From: Micrococcales bacterium
Lineage (GTDB): Bacteria > Actinomycetota > Actinomycetes > S36-B12 > UBA10799
Length of the DNA stretch: 64,000 nt
Reading direction: 5' to 3'
Assembly (NCBI GenBank): GCA_016719135.1
Contig: JADKAV010000015.1
Coordinates: 4,669-68,668 of the forward strand
A program made the position numbers and the translations under genes. The notes under the pieces were generated by a model. It saw only the letters and a list, made by a program, of their open reading frames with translations, ran no database searches and was not told where the DNA came from. Shown in pieces: positions 1 to 8,529 of the stretch (positions are counted from its first letter, which is position 1; the number at the start of each line of letters is the position of its first letter).

Positions 1-1
1 C

Positions 2-79
2 GACTATGACAGTTTCGACGACGACGAGGTCTCGCCGATCCCCGAGTCGGTCGATGGGGAGGACTCCGCGCGCCGGTAG
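2..79 (+). CDS. 3' end of an upstream gene, possibly tatC
   Basis: Only the last 25 codons are inside the window, ending at TAG 77-79. They encode a hydrophilic, very acidic tail (it begins DYDSFDDDEVSPIPESV), with no recognisable domain. The next genes are a diacylglycerol-kinase-type lipid kinase and a HelY-type helicase. In many actinobacteria that pair follows tatA-tatC, and actinobacterial TatC proteins often end in charged cytoplasmic tails, so TatC is a synteny-based guess and not something the sequence proves. Confidence 0.4.
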   Translation, partial: DYDSFDDDEVSPIPESVDGEDSARR

Positions 80-88
80 CGTAAGCAC

Positions 89-982
89 GTGCTGAAGGCC
101 GCTGTGTTGATCAATCCCACGTCGGGGCACGGTCGGAGCGCCAAGAACGCGCCCATCGCGGTGTCCAGGTTGCGCGAGCGGGGCGTGCAGGTGGATGTCC
201 TGCAGGCAGACGATGCTGCAGGCAGTCTGGACCTCGCCAAGCGCGCGGTCGCCGACGGCGTCGATGCCCTCATCGCATGTGGCGGCGACGGAACCGTCCA
301 TTGCGCGTTGCAGGCCGTGTATGGGACGCAGACGGTCCTGGGGATCATCCCGGTGGGGACCGGCGATGACATCGCCCGCGCGCTGGGGCTGCCTCGCGAC
401 GATGCAGCTGCAGCAGCCGATGTCATCGCGGACGGGCGCCTTCGCACCATCGACTACGCCGTGATCGCGGCCGCCGATGGTACCGAAGCGGCGTTCATCG
501 CGGTGATGAGCGCGGGATTCGACTCAGAAGTGACCGAGCGCGCGAACACGATGAAGTGGCCCACCGGCACCTCCCGCTACCTGGTCGCGACCTTGATCGA
601 ACTCGGCGTGTACAAAGCGGTGGAGTTCCAGATCTCGGTGGACGGGCGGACCGAGAGTGCCGAGGGGATGATGCTGGCCATCGGCAACGGGCCAAGTTAC
701 GGCGGTGGGATGTATGTCTGCCCTGAGGCAGTTCTTGATGACGGCATGTTGGACCTCACGTTCTTGAGCCGGACGAGCAAGTGGACATTCATCAAGACGT
801 TCCCGAAGGTGTTCAAGGGCACCCACATCCATCACCGGATCGTCAGCACGACGCGTGGTTCCCACATCCGCGTCGACGCGCCGGGGCAGACCGCCTATGC
901 CGACGGTGAACGGGTCGGGCCGTTGCCCGTCGATGTACGAGTGGTTCCAGCCGGTCTGCGGGTGTTCACGCCGGGCGACTGA
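89..982 (+). CDS. Diacylglycerol/lipid kinase family protein (YegS/DagK type)
   Basis: Predicted lipid kinase of 297 residues that would phosphorylate diacylglycerol or a related lipid at the membrane, using ATP. The N-terminal catalytic domain starts with LINPTSGHGRS and has the nucleotide-binding GGDGT motif at residues ~65-69, followed by IPVGTGDDIARALGLP, the usual GTGND-like loop (here GTGDD). The C-terminal half is the beta-sandwich domain (GNGPSYGGGMYVCPEA, then YADGERVG). Length is normal for the family. The start is GTG at 89, ten bases after the upstream stop, which suggests one transcript. The exact lipid substrate cannot be read from the sequence. Confidence 0.88.
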   Translation: MLKAAVLINPTSGHGRSAKNAPIAVSRLRERGVQVDVLQADDAAGSLDLAKRAVADGVDALIACGGDGTVHCALQAVYGTQTVLGIIPVGTGDDIARALGLPRDDAAAAADVIADGRLRTIDYAVIAAADGTEAAFIAVMSAGFDSEVTERANTMKWPTGTSRYLVATLIELGVYKAVEFQISVDGRTESAEGMMLAIGNGPSYGGGMYVCPEAVLDDGMLDLTFLSRTSKWTFIKTFPKVFKGTHIHHRIVSTTRGSHIRVDAPGQTAYADGERVGPLPVDVRVVPAGLRVFTPGD

Positions 983-1070
983 CACTCGGGTGGTTTCGCG
1001 TTCTCTGCAGATCCCCAGCGAGTCACTCGGTCACACACGCATGGCGGCGGGGGCGGTGACCCTGGCCGTA

Positions 1071-1211
1071 CCTCCACAACTGGGCAGCCGACGCATTTGA
1101 TTCAACGAAACTGCCATCTTCGGGAGTAAAAGAGGGGAAAACGGCCCGCAATGTCGGAAATGTGCCTCCACAAGTGGGCACAGAGGGCAACCGACTGCCC
1201 ACTTCTGGTGG
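1071..1211. repeat. Three copies of a 16-bp motif upstream of helY
   Basis: The 298-bp gap between the lipid kinase and helY has no gene. It carries CCTCCACAACTGGGCA (1071-1086), CCTCCACAAGTGGGCA (1165-1180; one difference) and an inverted copy TGCCCACTTCTGGTGG (1196-1211). The last two can pair as a hairpin (12 of 13 bases at 1168-1180 with 1196-1208, 15-base loop) ending about 70 bp before the helY start. It could be a terminator-like or regulatory structure; the function is unknown. Confidence 0.5.
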
Positions 1212-1280
1212 CCGGTCGTCAGCGAACCCGCCCATGGCGTCAAGGACGGCCAAACGCTCACCAGCCCGTAGGCTTCAGGC

Positions 1281-4001
1281 ATGGCTACGCCCGCACAGCG
1301 ATATGCCGCCGCTCGCCGACGGTCCCAGGGCAGTCAGCATCTGGGAACTTTCCAGGAACAGTACGACTTCACCCTCGACGAGTTCCAGATCGAGGCCTGC
1401 CAGGCTCTCGACAGCGGTCGCGACGTACTGGTGGCCGCGCCGACCGGAAGCGGCAAAACCGTCGTGGGGGAGTTCGCGATCCATCTGGCGCGCGCGACGG
1501 GACGCAAAGCGTTCTACACCACGCCGATCAAGGCGCTGTCCAATCAGAAGTACCGCGATCTGGTGGCCATGTACGGCGAGGACGAGGTCGGTCTACTGAC
1601 CGGAGACGTCTCGATCAACGGTCATGCCGCGACCGTCGTGATGACCACCGAGGTTCTGCGCAACATGGTCTACGAGGGTTCTTCGGATTTGGCGAATCTC
1701 GGCTTCGTGGTGCTGGACGAGGTGCATTACCTCGCCGACCGCGAGCGAGGAGCGGTGTGGGAGGAACTGATCATCCAACTACCCGAGTCGGTGGCTATCG
1801 CAGCGCTGTCGGCGACGGTCAGCAACGTCGAGGAGTTCGGCGCATGGATGGCCACCGTGCGCGGAGACACGCGCATCGTGCTCGAGGAGCACCGCCCCGT
1901 CCCGCTGTGGCAGCAGGTCATGGCCAACGCCAAACTCTACGACCTGTTCAGCGGCCCCGACCGGCAACAAGTGAACCCCGAACTGCAGCGGCTGACTGCG
2001 CAGGGTCCGCGCAGCAAGCGGGATACCCGACGTGACCGGCCGCCGAAGAACGGCCGAAGGCCACGTGACGCCCGCACTCCCACCCGCGTGGAGGTGGTCG
2101 AGAAACTCGAGGCTGCGGACTTGCTCCCGGCGATCTACTTCATCTTCTCGCGCGCAGGCACTGAGGACGCTGTCCGCTTGCTGGTCAACAGTGGGTTGCG
2201 GCTCACCTCGCCGGACGAGCGGCGCAAGATCGCCCAGGTGATCGAGGACAGATGCTCGGTGATTCCGGAGGCCGACCTGCTGGCCGTCGGCTTCAGTGAG
2301 TTCAGCGATTCCCTGCAGCGGGGGATCGCCGCGCACCATGCCGGGATGCTGCCCATCTTCAAGGAGGTGGTCGAGGAACTCTTCCAGGCTGCCGCGCTCA
2401 AAGTCGTGTTCGCCACCGAGACGTTGGCCCTGGGCATCAACATGCCGGCTCGGACCGTGGTCCTGGAACGCTTGGTGAAGTGGAACGGCCAGACCCACGC
2501 CGACATCACGCCGGGGGAGTACACCCAACTGACGGGCCGGGCCGGTCGGCGCGGCATCGATGTGGACGGTCATGCCGTCGTGCTGTTCGGGCCCAGCGTG
2601 CAGCCAACGCACCTGGCGGGCCTCGCCTCGACTCGCACTTATCCACTGCGCTCGTCGTTCCGGCCGACGTACAACATGGCGGTGAACCTGGTACGCAGGG
2701 TCGGTCGCCGGATCGCCCGTGAACTGCTGGAGACGTCGTTCGCGCAGTACCAGAGTGACCAGTCGGTGGTAGGGCTGGCCGCCACCATCAAACGCAACGA
2801 GAACGTGATCGCAGGCTATGAGGAGTCGATGCACTGCCACCTGGGGGACTTCGGCGAGTACGCAGCGATCCGTGCGGAGTTGTCCGCGCTGGAGAAGATC
2901 TCCAGTCGCGAGTCGGCCCGACTGACCCGCTCCCACGCGGCTCAGTCTCTCGAAAAGCTGGCTCCCGGAGACGTGGTCTCGGTGCCCACGGGACGCAGGT
3001 CCGGACTCGCCGTCGTCGTTGACGCCGGGCTCGACGACCTCGGAGAACCCCGCCCACAGGTGCTCACGATCGACCGGCAGGTCCGCCGACTGAGCGTCAC
3101 CGACTTCCCAACACCGGCGGTCGTCGTGGACCGGCTGCGGATTCCCAACGACTTCCATCCCCGCAGCGCCAATGCCCGCAAAGCCCTGGCCGCACGACTG
3201 CGCGAACTCACCGGGCGTCACACCCACGTGAGATCCCCCCGGGTGCGCGACAGCGGCAACGACGTGGCCATCCAGCGGCTGCGCGCACGGCTGCGCAAGC
3301 ATCCCTGTCACGGATGTGACGACCGGGAACTTCACGCGCGCTGGGCCGAGCGCGCCGGGATGCTGCAGCGGGAGAACGACAATCTTGCCCGCAGGGTGGA
3401 GGGCCGCACCAACACCATCGCGCGGCAGTTCGATCAGATCTGCGCGGTCCTGGTCGAACTGGGCTACCTGCAGGGCAGCGGCGACGACCTCGAGGTGACC
3501 GGCGATGGGCAGATGCTGGGACGCCTGTACACCGACCGGTCGCTGGTCATCGCAGAGTGCCTGCGGACCGGGTTGTGGAACGACCTGACCCCGCCAGAAC
3601 TCGCAGCCTGCGCCGCGGCCCTGGTGTTCCAGTCGCGCACCGACGAGGAACAGATGCCCCGACTGCCCCGCGGGCGCATCCGGGACGTGCTGGCCGAGCA
3701 GGTGCATCTGTGGGCTTCCATCGAGGCGCTGGAGACCGAGTTCAAGGTCAAGCCAACGCCCGAACCGGACCTGGGTTTCTGCTGGGCAGCCCATCAATGG
3801 GCCAACGGGCAGGGCCTGGCGCAGGTGCTGGCGGGCAGCGAGCTGCCGGCCGGGGATTTCGTGCGCTGGTGCAAGCAGGTCATCGACACCCTCGGCCAAG
3901 TCGCCAGCGCGGCACCGGCAGATGATCCGGTTCGCGACAATGCACGTTCGGCCGCAGAATTGCTGCGACGTGGGGTCGTTGACTACTCCTCGGAGGTCTG
4001 A
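1281..4001 (+). CDS. helY: DEAD/DEAH-box RNA helicase, HelY/Ski2-Mtr4-like
   Basis: Large superfamily 2 helicase of 906 residues. Visible motifs in order: Q-like region DEFQIEAC (~33-40), Walker A APTGSGKT (53-60), motif Ia TTPIKALSNQK, motif II DEVH (146-149), motif III LSATVSN, and motif VI TGRAGRRG (~418-425). The long C-terminal part with charged helices matches the Ski2/Mtr4-like plan of actinobacterial HelY proteins, which are about 900 residues. Members are ATP-dependent RNA/DNA unwinding enzymes, probably in RNA turnover. It follows the lipid kinase, as in many actinobacteria. ATG at 1281 is the first start that keeps the whole Q region; no strong ribosome-binding site precedes it. 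Confidence 0.93.
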   Translation: MATPAQRYAAARRRSQGSQHLGTFQEQYDFTLDEFQIEACQALDSGRDVLVAAPTGSGKTVVGEFAIHLARATGRKAFYTTPIKALSNQKYRDLVAMYGEDEVGLLTGDVSINGHAATVVMTTEVLRNMVYEGSSDLANLGFVVLDEVHYLADRERGAVWEELIIQLPESVAIAALSATVSNVEEFGAWMATVRGDTRIVLEEHRPVPLWQQVMANAKLYDLFSGPDRQQVNPELQRLTAQGPRSKRDTRRDRPPKNGRRPRDARTPTRVEVVEKLEAADLLPAIYFIFSRAGTEDAVRLLVNSGLRLTSPDERRKIAQVIEDRCSVIPEADLLAVGFSEFSDSLQRGIAAHHAGMLPIFKEVVEELFQAAALKVVFATETLALGINMPARTVVLERLVKWNGQTHADITPGEYTQLTGRAGRRGIDVDGHAVVLFGPSVQPTHLAGLASTRTYPLRSSFRPTYNMAVNLVRRVGRRIARELLETSFAQYQSDQSVVGLAATIKRNENVIAGYEESMHCHLGDFGEYAAIRAELSALEKISSRESARLTRSHAAQSLEKLAPGDVVSVPTGRRSGLAVVVDAGLDDLGEPRPQVLTIDRQVRRLSVTDFPTPAVVVDRLRIPNDFHPRSANARKALAARLRELTGRHTHVRSPRVRDSGNDVAIQRLRARLRKHPCHGCDDRELHARWAERAGMLQRENDNLARRVEGRTNTIARQFDQICAVLVELGYLQGSGDDLEVTGDGQMLGRLYTDRSLVIAECLRTGLWNDLTPPELAACAAALVFQSRTDEEQMPRLPRGRIRDVLAEQVHLWASIEALETEFKVKPTPEPDLGFCWAAHQWANGQGLAQVLAGSELPAGDFVRWCKQVIDTLGQVASAAPADDPVRDNARSAAELLRRGVVDYSSEV

Positions 4002-4093
4002 GGAGGTGGTCTTCGTGCATGTGATCGGTAAAGGCAGGGAGTGCCGGATCCAGGTTCCAGGGCCGCGCACGATGAGTGTTTGCCCGGCCCGAT

Positions 4094-4235
4094 CCATCAA
4101 TCCTGGGCCGGGGAGAGGCCGGATGGCCCAGGTTTGATGGTCGAAACCAGCCCGAAAGCCACATTTCAGTCGCTGGGTCCATCAAACCTGGGCCTCATCG
4201 ACGTCTGTGGAGGTATTGCGGCCCCCATGTGATGA
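4094..4235. repeat. Double-hairpin element, copy 1 (four alternating 16-bp arms)
   Basis: The 366-bp gap after helY has no gene but holds four 16-bp arms in alternating orientation: CCATCAATCCTGGGCC (4094-4109), GGCCCAGGTTTGATGG (4125-4140), CCATCAAACCTGGGCC (4179-4194) and GGCCCCCATGTGATGA (4220-4235). Arms 1 and 2 pair at 15/16 positions; arms 2 and 3 are perfect inverted copies. A second element with the same order and similar spacing lies at 37390-37542. The layout resembles bacterial interspersed mosaic elements. Because helY and the exonuclease converge here, it may also act as a bidirectional terminator. Confidence 0.65.
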
Positions 4236-4367
4236 GGCGCCGGGTGGTCTTGCGGTGGGCGAGCAGCATCGAACGCGCAAGCCAACGGATGCCTGACGGC
4301 GCAACGACGGGACCGACCCAACGCTTGCTTCCCGTGAAACCGCAGGCATCTGAACAGCCGGAAGGCG

Positions 4368-5273
4368 TTACCGCTGCACACCCAGCGCTTGCAGGATGCG
4401 GCCGATGGAGTTCGCGATGCCGAATTCGTCGCCGATCGCATCCAGCAGTGGCAGGTCGGGGTCCGCCTGTACCTGCGGCGGCGCAGGCACCGGCAGGTCT
4501 GTAACGACCCGCACGACACCGGGGGCACGGTCCAGATAATCCGAAGCCCCCCGCAGAGACACCCGCAACCTCGGTGCCAGTCCGCTGTTCAGGTCTTCAA
4601 CCGCTGCCCGCACCCCCGCCAGGTCGCCAAAACGGCGAAGCAAGGACGCGGCGGTCTTCTCACCGATCCCTGGCACACCCGGCAGGCCATCACTGGGGTC
4701 CCCGCGCAGGGCCGCCATGTCGGCGTACTGCTCAGGAGTGACCCCGTACTTCTCCTCGATGAACGCCGCATCTGCGATTTGCATCTTCGCCAGCCCACGG
4801 GCGGTGTAGAGAACCCGCACCCCCTTGTTGTCATCGACCACCTGAAACAAGTCACGGTCGCCGGTGACCACATCGACCGGCCCGTCAGCGATAGCCGCAT
4901 ACGTTCCGATCACGTCGTCGGCCTCGTATCCGGGCATGCCGACCTTGGGGATGCCCACCGCCACCAGCAGCGCCTCGATCAGCGGTATTTGCTCCTGCAG
5001 GGCGTCGGGGACTTCCTCCTGGTCTGCCCGCGCGACGCGGTGCTCTTTGTAACTGGGCAGCAGGTCCACACGGAAGTCCGGGCGCCAGTCGTCGTCCCAG
5101 CAGGCGATGACCGTGGCGGGGGAGTACTCGCGGATCAGGCGGGCGATCATGTCCATCAGACCGCTGGCCGCATTGGTCGGGGGATCGGTGTCCTTGGTGC
5201 GCCGATCGGGAACCCCATAGAAGGCGCGGAAGTACAACGAGGCGGTATCCAACAGCATGAGCGGGCGTGACAC
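4368..5273 (-). CDS. 5'-3' exonuclease (DNA polymerase I N-terminal-like)
   Basis: Stand-alone 5'-3' exonuclease/flap nuclease of about 301 residues, like the N-terminal domain of PolA. Metal-binding acidic motifs are present in order: LLDTASLYFRAFYG, ACWDDDWRP, GYEADDVIGTY and TGDRDLFQV. Then follows the helix-3-turn-helix DNA-binding segment GLPGVPGIGEKTAASLL. It lacks polymerase and 3'-5' domains. The reading frame extends further upstream, but GTG at 5273 (VSRPLMLLDTA) fits family starts and leaves a 19-bp space to the divergent peptidase start at 5293. Likely role: removing flaps or RNA primers in repair and replication. Confidence 0.9.
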   Translation of the reverse strand: MSRPLMLLDTASLYFRAFYGVPDRRTKDTDPPTNAASGLMDMIARLIREYSPATVIACWDDDWRPDFRVDLLPSYKEHRVARADQEEVPDALQEQIPLIEALLVAVGIPKVGMPGYEADDVIGTYAAIADGPVDVVTGDRDLFQVVDDNKGVRVLYTARGLAKMQIADAAFIEEKYGVTPEQYADMAALRGDPSDGLPGVPGIGEKTAASLLRRFGDLAGVRAAVEDLNSGLAPRLRVSLRGASDYLDRAPGVVRVVTDLPVPAPPQVQADPDLPLLDAIGDEFGIANSIGRILQALGVQR

Positions 5274-5292
5274 AGGCAGTAGTCTCGCAGGC

Positions 5293-6408
5293 GTGACGAC
5301 CTCTGACACAGCTGATCTGCAAAGCCGCCTGCAACGCACCGTTGAGGCGGTCGGTGCCAGTGGCCTGGACGGCCTGCTGGTGTCGCCAGGACCCGACTTG
5401 CGTTATCTGACGGGCTACGACGCGATCCCGTTGGAGCGGCTCACGTGCCTGGTCGTCCCGGCCTCCGGACCGGTACGCATCGTCGTGCCCGCACTCGAGG
5501 TCGCCGCCGCGATGGCCAGTCCGATCGCCGATCTGGGCGTTGAAGTCGTCTCCTGGCAGGAGACGCAGGACCCGTATGTGCTGACGGGATCGCTGCTGCC
5601 GGGCGCGCAGCGGGTAGCCGTCGACGACCATATGTGGGCGGTGAAGGTGCTCGCCCTGCGCGATGCGATGCCCACGGCCCTGCAGAGTCCGGCCGGACCT
5701 GTCCTGCAGGAGTTGCGGATGCGCAAATCGGCCGTCGAGGTCGACTCCTTGCTCCGCGCGGGAGAAGCGATCGATGCCGTGCACGCGCAGGTGGCCGGGT
5801 TCTTGCGCACCGGACGCACCGAGCGCGAGGTAGGCGCCGACATCGCGGACGCCATCCTGGCCGCCGGACACGAACGGGTCGACTTCGTGATCGTTGCCTC
5901 AGGGCCGAACGGTGCCAGTCCGCATCACGAGCTGTCGGACAGGATCTTGCAGGCAGGCGACACCGTGGTCGTGGACATCGGGGGCACCATGCCAGACGGC
6001 TATTGCAGTGACTCCACGCGCATGTACAGCCTGGGCGAGCCGCCGTCGGCGGTCCGTGCGGAGTTCGAGGCCCTGCGAGAAGCCCAAGCGCTCGCGGTGG
6101 CGGCAGTACGTCCCGGGGTGAGCTGCGAATCGATCGACGCGGTCGCCCGCGACCATCTGGCAACCGCCGGCCTGGCGGAGTTCTTCATCCACCGCACCGG
6201 TCACGGGATCGGCCTCGAGACCCACGAGGAGCCCTACATCATCGAGGGCAACAGTCGGCTCCTCGAACCAGGCATGGCGTTCAGCATCGAACCGGGCGTG
6301 TATCGCGCAGGCTCCCACGGCGCGCGGATCGAAGACATCGTGGTGTGCACCGAAGACGGGTTCGTGACGTGCAACAACCGCCCACACGGATTGGTGGTCG
6401 TGGAATGA
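5293..6408 (+). CDS. M24 family metallopeptidase (Xaa-Pro peptidase-like)
   Basis: Creatinase-N plus M24 peptidase of about 371 residues. The N-terminal domain contains LLVSPGPDLRYLTGYDA. The C-terminal pita-bread fold shows the five metal ligands: VVDIGG (first Asp), GYCSDSTR (second Asp), HRTGHGIG (His), IEPGVY (Glu) and GARIED (Glu). It should hydrolyse peptides with proline in the second position or a related substrate in the cytoplasm. GTG at 5293 is preferred over ATG 5257 because the latter would overlap the divergent exonuclease start. The stop overlaps the next gene's ATG (ATGA at 6405-6408), so the two are translationally coupled. Confidence 0.9.
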   Translation: MTTSDTADLQSRLQRTVEAVGASGLDGLLVSPGPDLRYLTGYDAIPLERLTCLVVPASGPVRIVVPALEVAAAMASPIADLGVEVVSWQETQDPYVLTGSLLPGAQRVAVDDHMWAVKVLALRDAMPTALQSPAGPVLQELRMRKSAVEVDSLLRAGEAIDAVHAQVAGFLRTGRTEREVGADIADAILAAGHERVDFVIVASGPNGASPHHELSDRILQAGDTVVVDIGGTMPDGYCSDSTRMYSLGEPPSAVRAEFEALREAQALAVAAVRPGVSCESIDAVARDHLATAGLAEFFIHRTGHGIGLETHEEPYIIEGNSRLLEPGMAFSIEPGVYRAGSHGARIEDIVVCTEDGFVTCNNRPHGLVVVE

Positions 6409-7514
6409 ACGAACTACTGGAACTGACCGACGAGATCGCGGACCGCGAGCTGGCCCCGATAGCCGATCAGTATGAGCGCGAAGCGCGGTTCCCGCGCGAT
6501 CAGTTCGGCGTACTGGGAAGAGCGGGCCTGCTGGGCCTGCCCTACCCCCAGGACTGGGGCGGCGCGCAGGTCGGGTACGAGGACTACCTGCAGGTCCTGG
6601 AGCGGCTGGCGCAACGCTGGCTCACCGTCGGGCTGGGCGTCAGCGTGCACACTCTGTCGTGCCATGCCCTGGCCACGGCCGGCACGGACGCACAACGCGA
6701 CAGGTGGCTGCCGGACATGCTCGGCGGCGACCTGTTGGGGGCCTACTGTCTGAGCGAGCCGCAGTCAGGCTCGGACGCGGCGGGGTTGCAGACGGCAGCG
6801 GTCCGTGACGCCGATGGATATGTCCTCAACGGCACGAAGGCGTGGATCACGCACGGCGGGATCGCCGACTTCTACACGGTCATGACCCGTACCGCACCGG
6901 ATCGGACGGCCGGCATCACGGCATTCCTGGTGCCCGGTGATGCTCCCGGGCTCTCGGCGGCCACCCCTGAGCGGAAGATGGGGATGCGCGGTTCGGTGAC
7001 GGCGCAGGTCATCCTCGACGGGGTCAAGGTCGGCGAGGATCGACGGCTGGGCGAGGAAGGCAGCGGCTTCCGGATCGCCCTGGACGCCCTGGACTCCGGG
7101 CGTTTGGGGATCGCGGCTAGTGCGGTGGGCCTGGCTCAGGCGGCCCTGAACGTGGCGGTGCAGTACTCCACGCAACGAGAGCAGTTCGGCAAGGCGATCG
7201 CAACCTTCCAGGGGGTCTCTTTCACCCTGGCGGACATGGCCACGGGCATCGCAGCGGGCCGCGCCCTGTATCTGGATGCCGCACGTCGGCGGGATGCCGG
7301 GGAACCCTTCTCGACCCAGGCGGCCATGGCGAAACTCTTCTGTACCGACATGGCCATGTCGGTCACGACCAGTGCCGTACAGGTGCTCGGTGGCGCCGGC
7401 TATGTCGAGGATTTCCCGGTCGAGCGCTACATGCGGGAAGCGAAGGTGCTGCAGATCGTCGAGGGCACCAACGAGATCCAGCGGCTGGTGATCGGCCGGG
7501 CCCTGACGGGCTGA
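6405..7514 (+). CDS. Acyl-CoA dehydrogenase
   Basis: FAD-dependent acyl-CoA dehydrogenase of 369 residues, oxidising an acyl-CoA thioester to the enoyl-CoA. All three family segments are visible: the N-terminal helical domain (AGLLGLPYPQDWGGA), the middle beta domain (YCLSEPQSGSDAAGLQT; GYVLNGTKAWITHGG) and the C-terminal helical domain (STQREQFGKAIATFQ). The end carries the catalytic glutamate region QIVEGTNEIQRLVIGRAL. ATG at 6405 overlaps the peptidase stop by four bases, which decides the start and implies an operon with the M24 peptidase. Chain-length specificity cannot be read from sequence. Confidence 0.92.
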   Translation: MNELLELTDEIADRELAPIADQYEREARFPRDQFGVLGRAGLLGLPYPQDWGGAQVGYEDYLQVLERLAQRWLTVGLGVSVHTLSCHALATAGTDAQRDRWLPDMLGGDLLGAYCLSEPQSGSDAAGLQTAAVRDADGYVLNGTKAWITHGGIADFYTVMTRTAPDRTAGITAFLVPGDAPGLSAATPERKMGMRGSVTAQVILDGVKVGEDRRLGEEGSGFRIALDALDSGRLGIAASAVGLAQAALNVAVQYSTQREQFGKAIATFQGVSFTLADMATGIAAGRALYLDAARRRDAGEPFSTQAAMAKLFCTDMAMSVTTSAVQVLGGAGYVEDFPVERYMREAKVLQIVEGTNEIQRLVIGRALTG

Positions 7515-7536
7515 ACCGCGGCCTGGCGTTGCCCTG

Positions 7537-7748
7537 GACCCGCTACGGCCCAGTAGTTGCCAAATGACCCGCAATCCAGAGGTCAATCGGCAACCAGCAG
7601 GCCATCCGACCCGCTACGGCCCGGTAGTTGCCAAATGACCCGCAATCTAGAGGTCAATCGGCAACCAACAGGCCATCCGACCCGCAACGGCCCGGTAGTT
7701 GCCAAATGACCCGCAATCTAGAGGTCAATCGGCAACCACCAGGCCATC
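7537..7748. repeat. Three 71-bp tandem repeats, each an imperfect hairpin
   Basis: The 307-bp gap after the dehydrogenase contains three head-to-tail copies at 7537-7607, 7608-7678 and 7679-7748 that differ at only a few positions. In each, GTTGCCAAATGACC pairs with GGTCAATCGGCAAC (12 of 14) around an 11-base loop; in the first copy these are 7556-7569 and 7581-7594. The pairing can be extended to about 23 imperfect bases. There is no spacer between units, so this is not a CRISPR array. A single related hairpin with the same 11-base loop lies at 28164-28218. Confidence 0.85.
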
Positions 7749-7821
7749 GGGCCGGCGGAGGGCCCGTCCCCAGGTCGCTGCACCAAAACAGCCGCAACCA
7801 TCGCTTCCCTAGACTTCGGGA

Positions 7822-8529
7822 GTGAGGATTCTTCTGACTGGCGGCCACGTGTACTCCCCAAGTGAACGGTTCGCCACCTCCATGCTGATCGAGGATTCGG
7901 TGGTGAGCTGGATCGGAGCCGACACTGGCGCCGAAGTGCATCGCCCGGACGTCGATGAGGTGGTGGATCTGCGCGGCGATCTCGTCGCACCCGGATTCGT
8001 GCACCTGACCGATCCGGCCCCCAGCGTCGAGCAGGGGTTCATCCACGGTGAACGCTCCGAGATCCCGGTTGCCGACAGATGGGTACCGGAGGCCTGGGAT
8101 CGGGCGGCCCAGGAAACCCTGGCGGTCGTGCCCCGTGATCCATGTCGATTGCGCTCAAGGATCGCCGCCGGAGTGCCGACCGCTCTGGTTCCCGGCCACC
8201 AGTGCCCAGGCGGTTGGCAGACTGTCCGCGCCGCCGTCCACGAGGTCGATCCGCAGGAGGCCATCAGCGCCCGGGCGGCCTTTTCAGCCCTGACCCGTGG
8301 CGCGTGGCGCCTGCTCGGCCATCCGGACCGCGGCGTCCTCGAGGTCGGCTCGACGGCCACTTTCCTGCAGTGGGAGGTGAACGACCTCGTCGTCGAGACA
8401 CCCGATGAGCGGATCACGAACTGGTCGACCGATCCGCGGGCAGCCACACCCGGACTTCCTCCTCTGCAGGACGAGCGGGCGCTTCCCACCGTGCGGCGTG
8501 TGTGGCGAGACGGGCGGCCGGATAGGTGA
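7822..8529 (+). CDS. Shortened amidohydrolase-like protein, probably non-catalytic
   Basis: Intact frame of 235 residues that keeps only the two ends of an amidohydrolase. The N-terminus has the beta-sandwich pattern (ILLTGGHVYSP, VDLRGDLVAPGFVHLTD) and the C-terminus has the closing part (GVLEVGSTATFLQWEV, ITNWSTDPRAATPGLP). Most of the TIM barrel between them is missing, and the usual metal-binding HxH after APGF is not there. Family members are roughly twice as long. An amidohydrolase gene commonly precedes lnt in actinobacteria, so this looks like a relic kept in place. Its stop overlaps the lnt start (GTGA 8526-8529), so it may survive mainly for translational coupling. Start GTG 7822. 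Confidence 0.6.
   Translation: MRILLTGGHVYSPSERFATSMLIEDSVVSWIGADTGAEVHRPDVDEVVDLRGDLVAPGFVHLTDPAPSVEQGFIHGERSEIPVADRWVPEAWDRAAQETLAVVPRDPCRLRSRIAAGVPTALVPGHQCPGGWQTVRAAVHEVDPQEAISARAAFSALTRGAWRLLGHPDRGVLEVGSTATFLQWEVNDLVVETPDERITNWSTDPRAATPGLPPLQDERALPTVRRVWRDGRPDR

Noticed and set aside
1779..4100. 773-codon open frame on the minus strand
   Set aside because: It is antisense to helY across its whole length; high GC content produces long mirror frames and it has no family motifs.
7537..7748. Possible CRISPR array
   Set aside because: The units are 71 bp, directly adjacent with no unique spacers, and no cas gene is nearby; they are tandem repeats.
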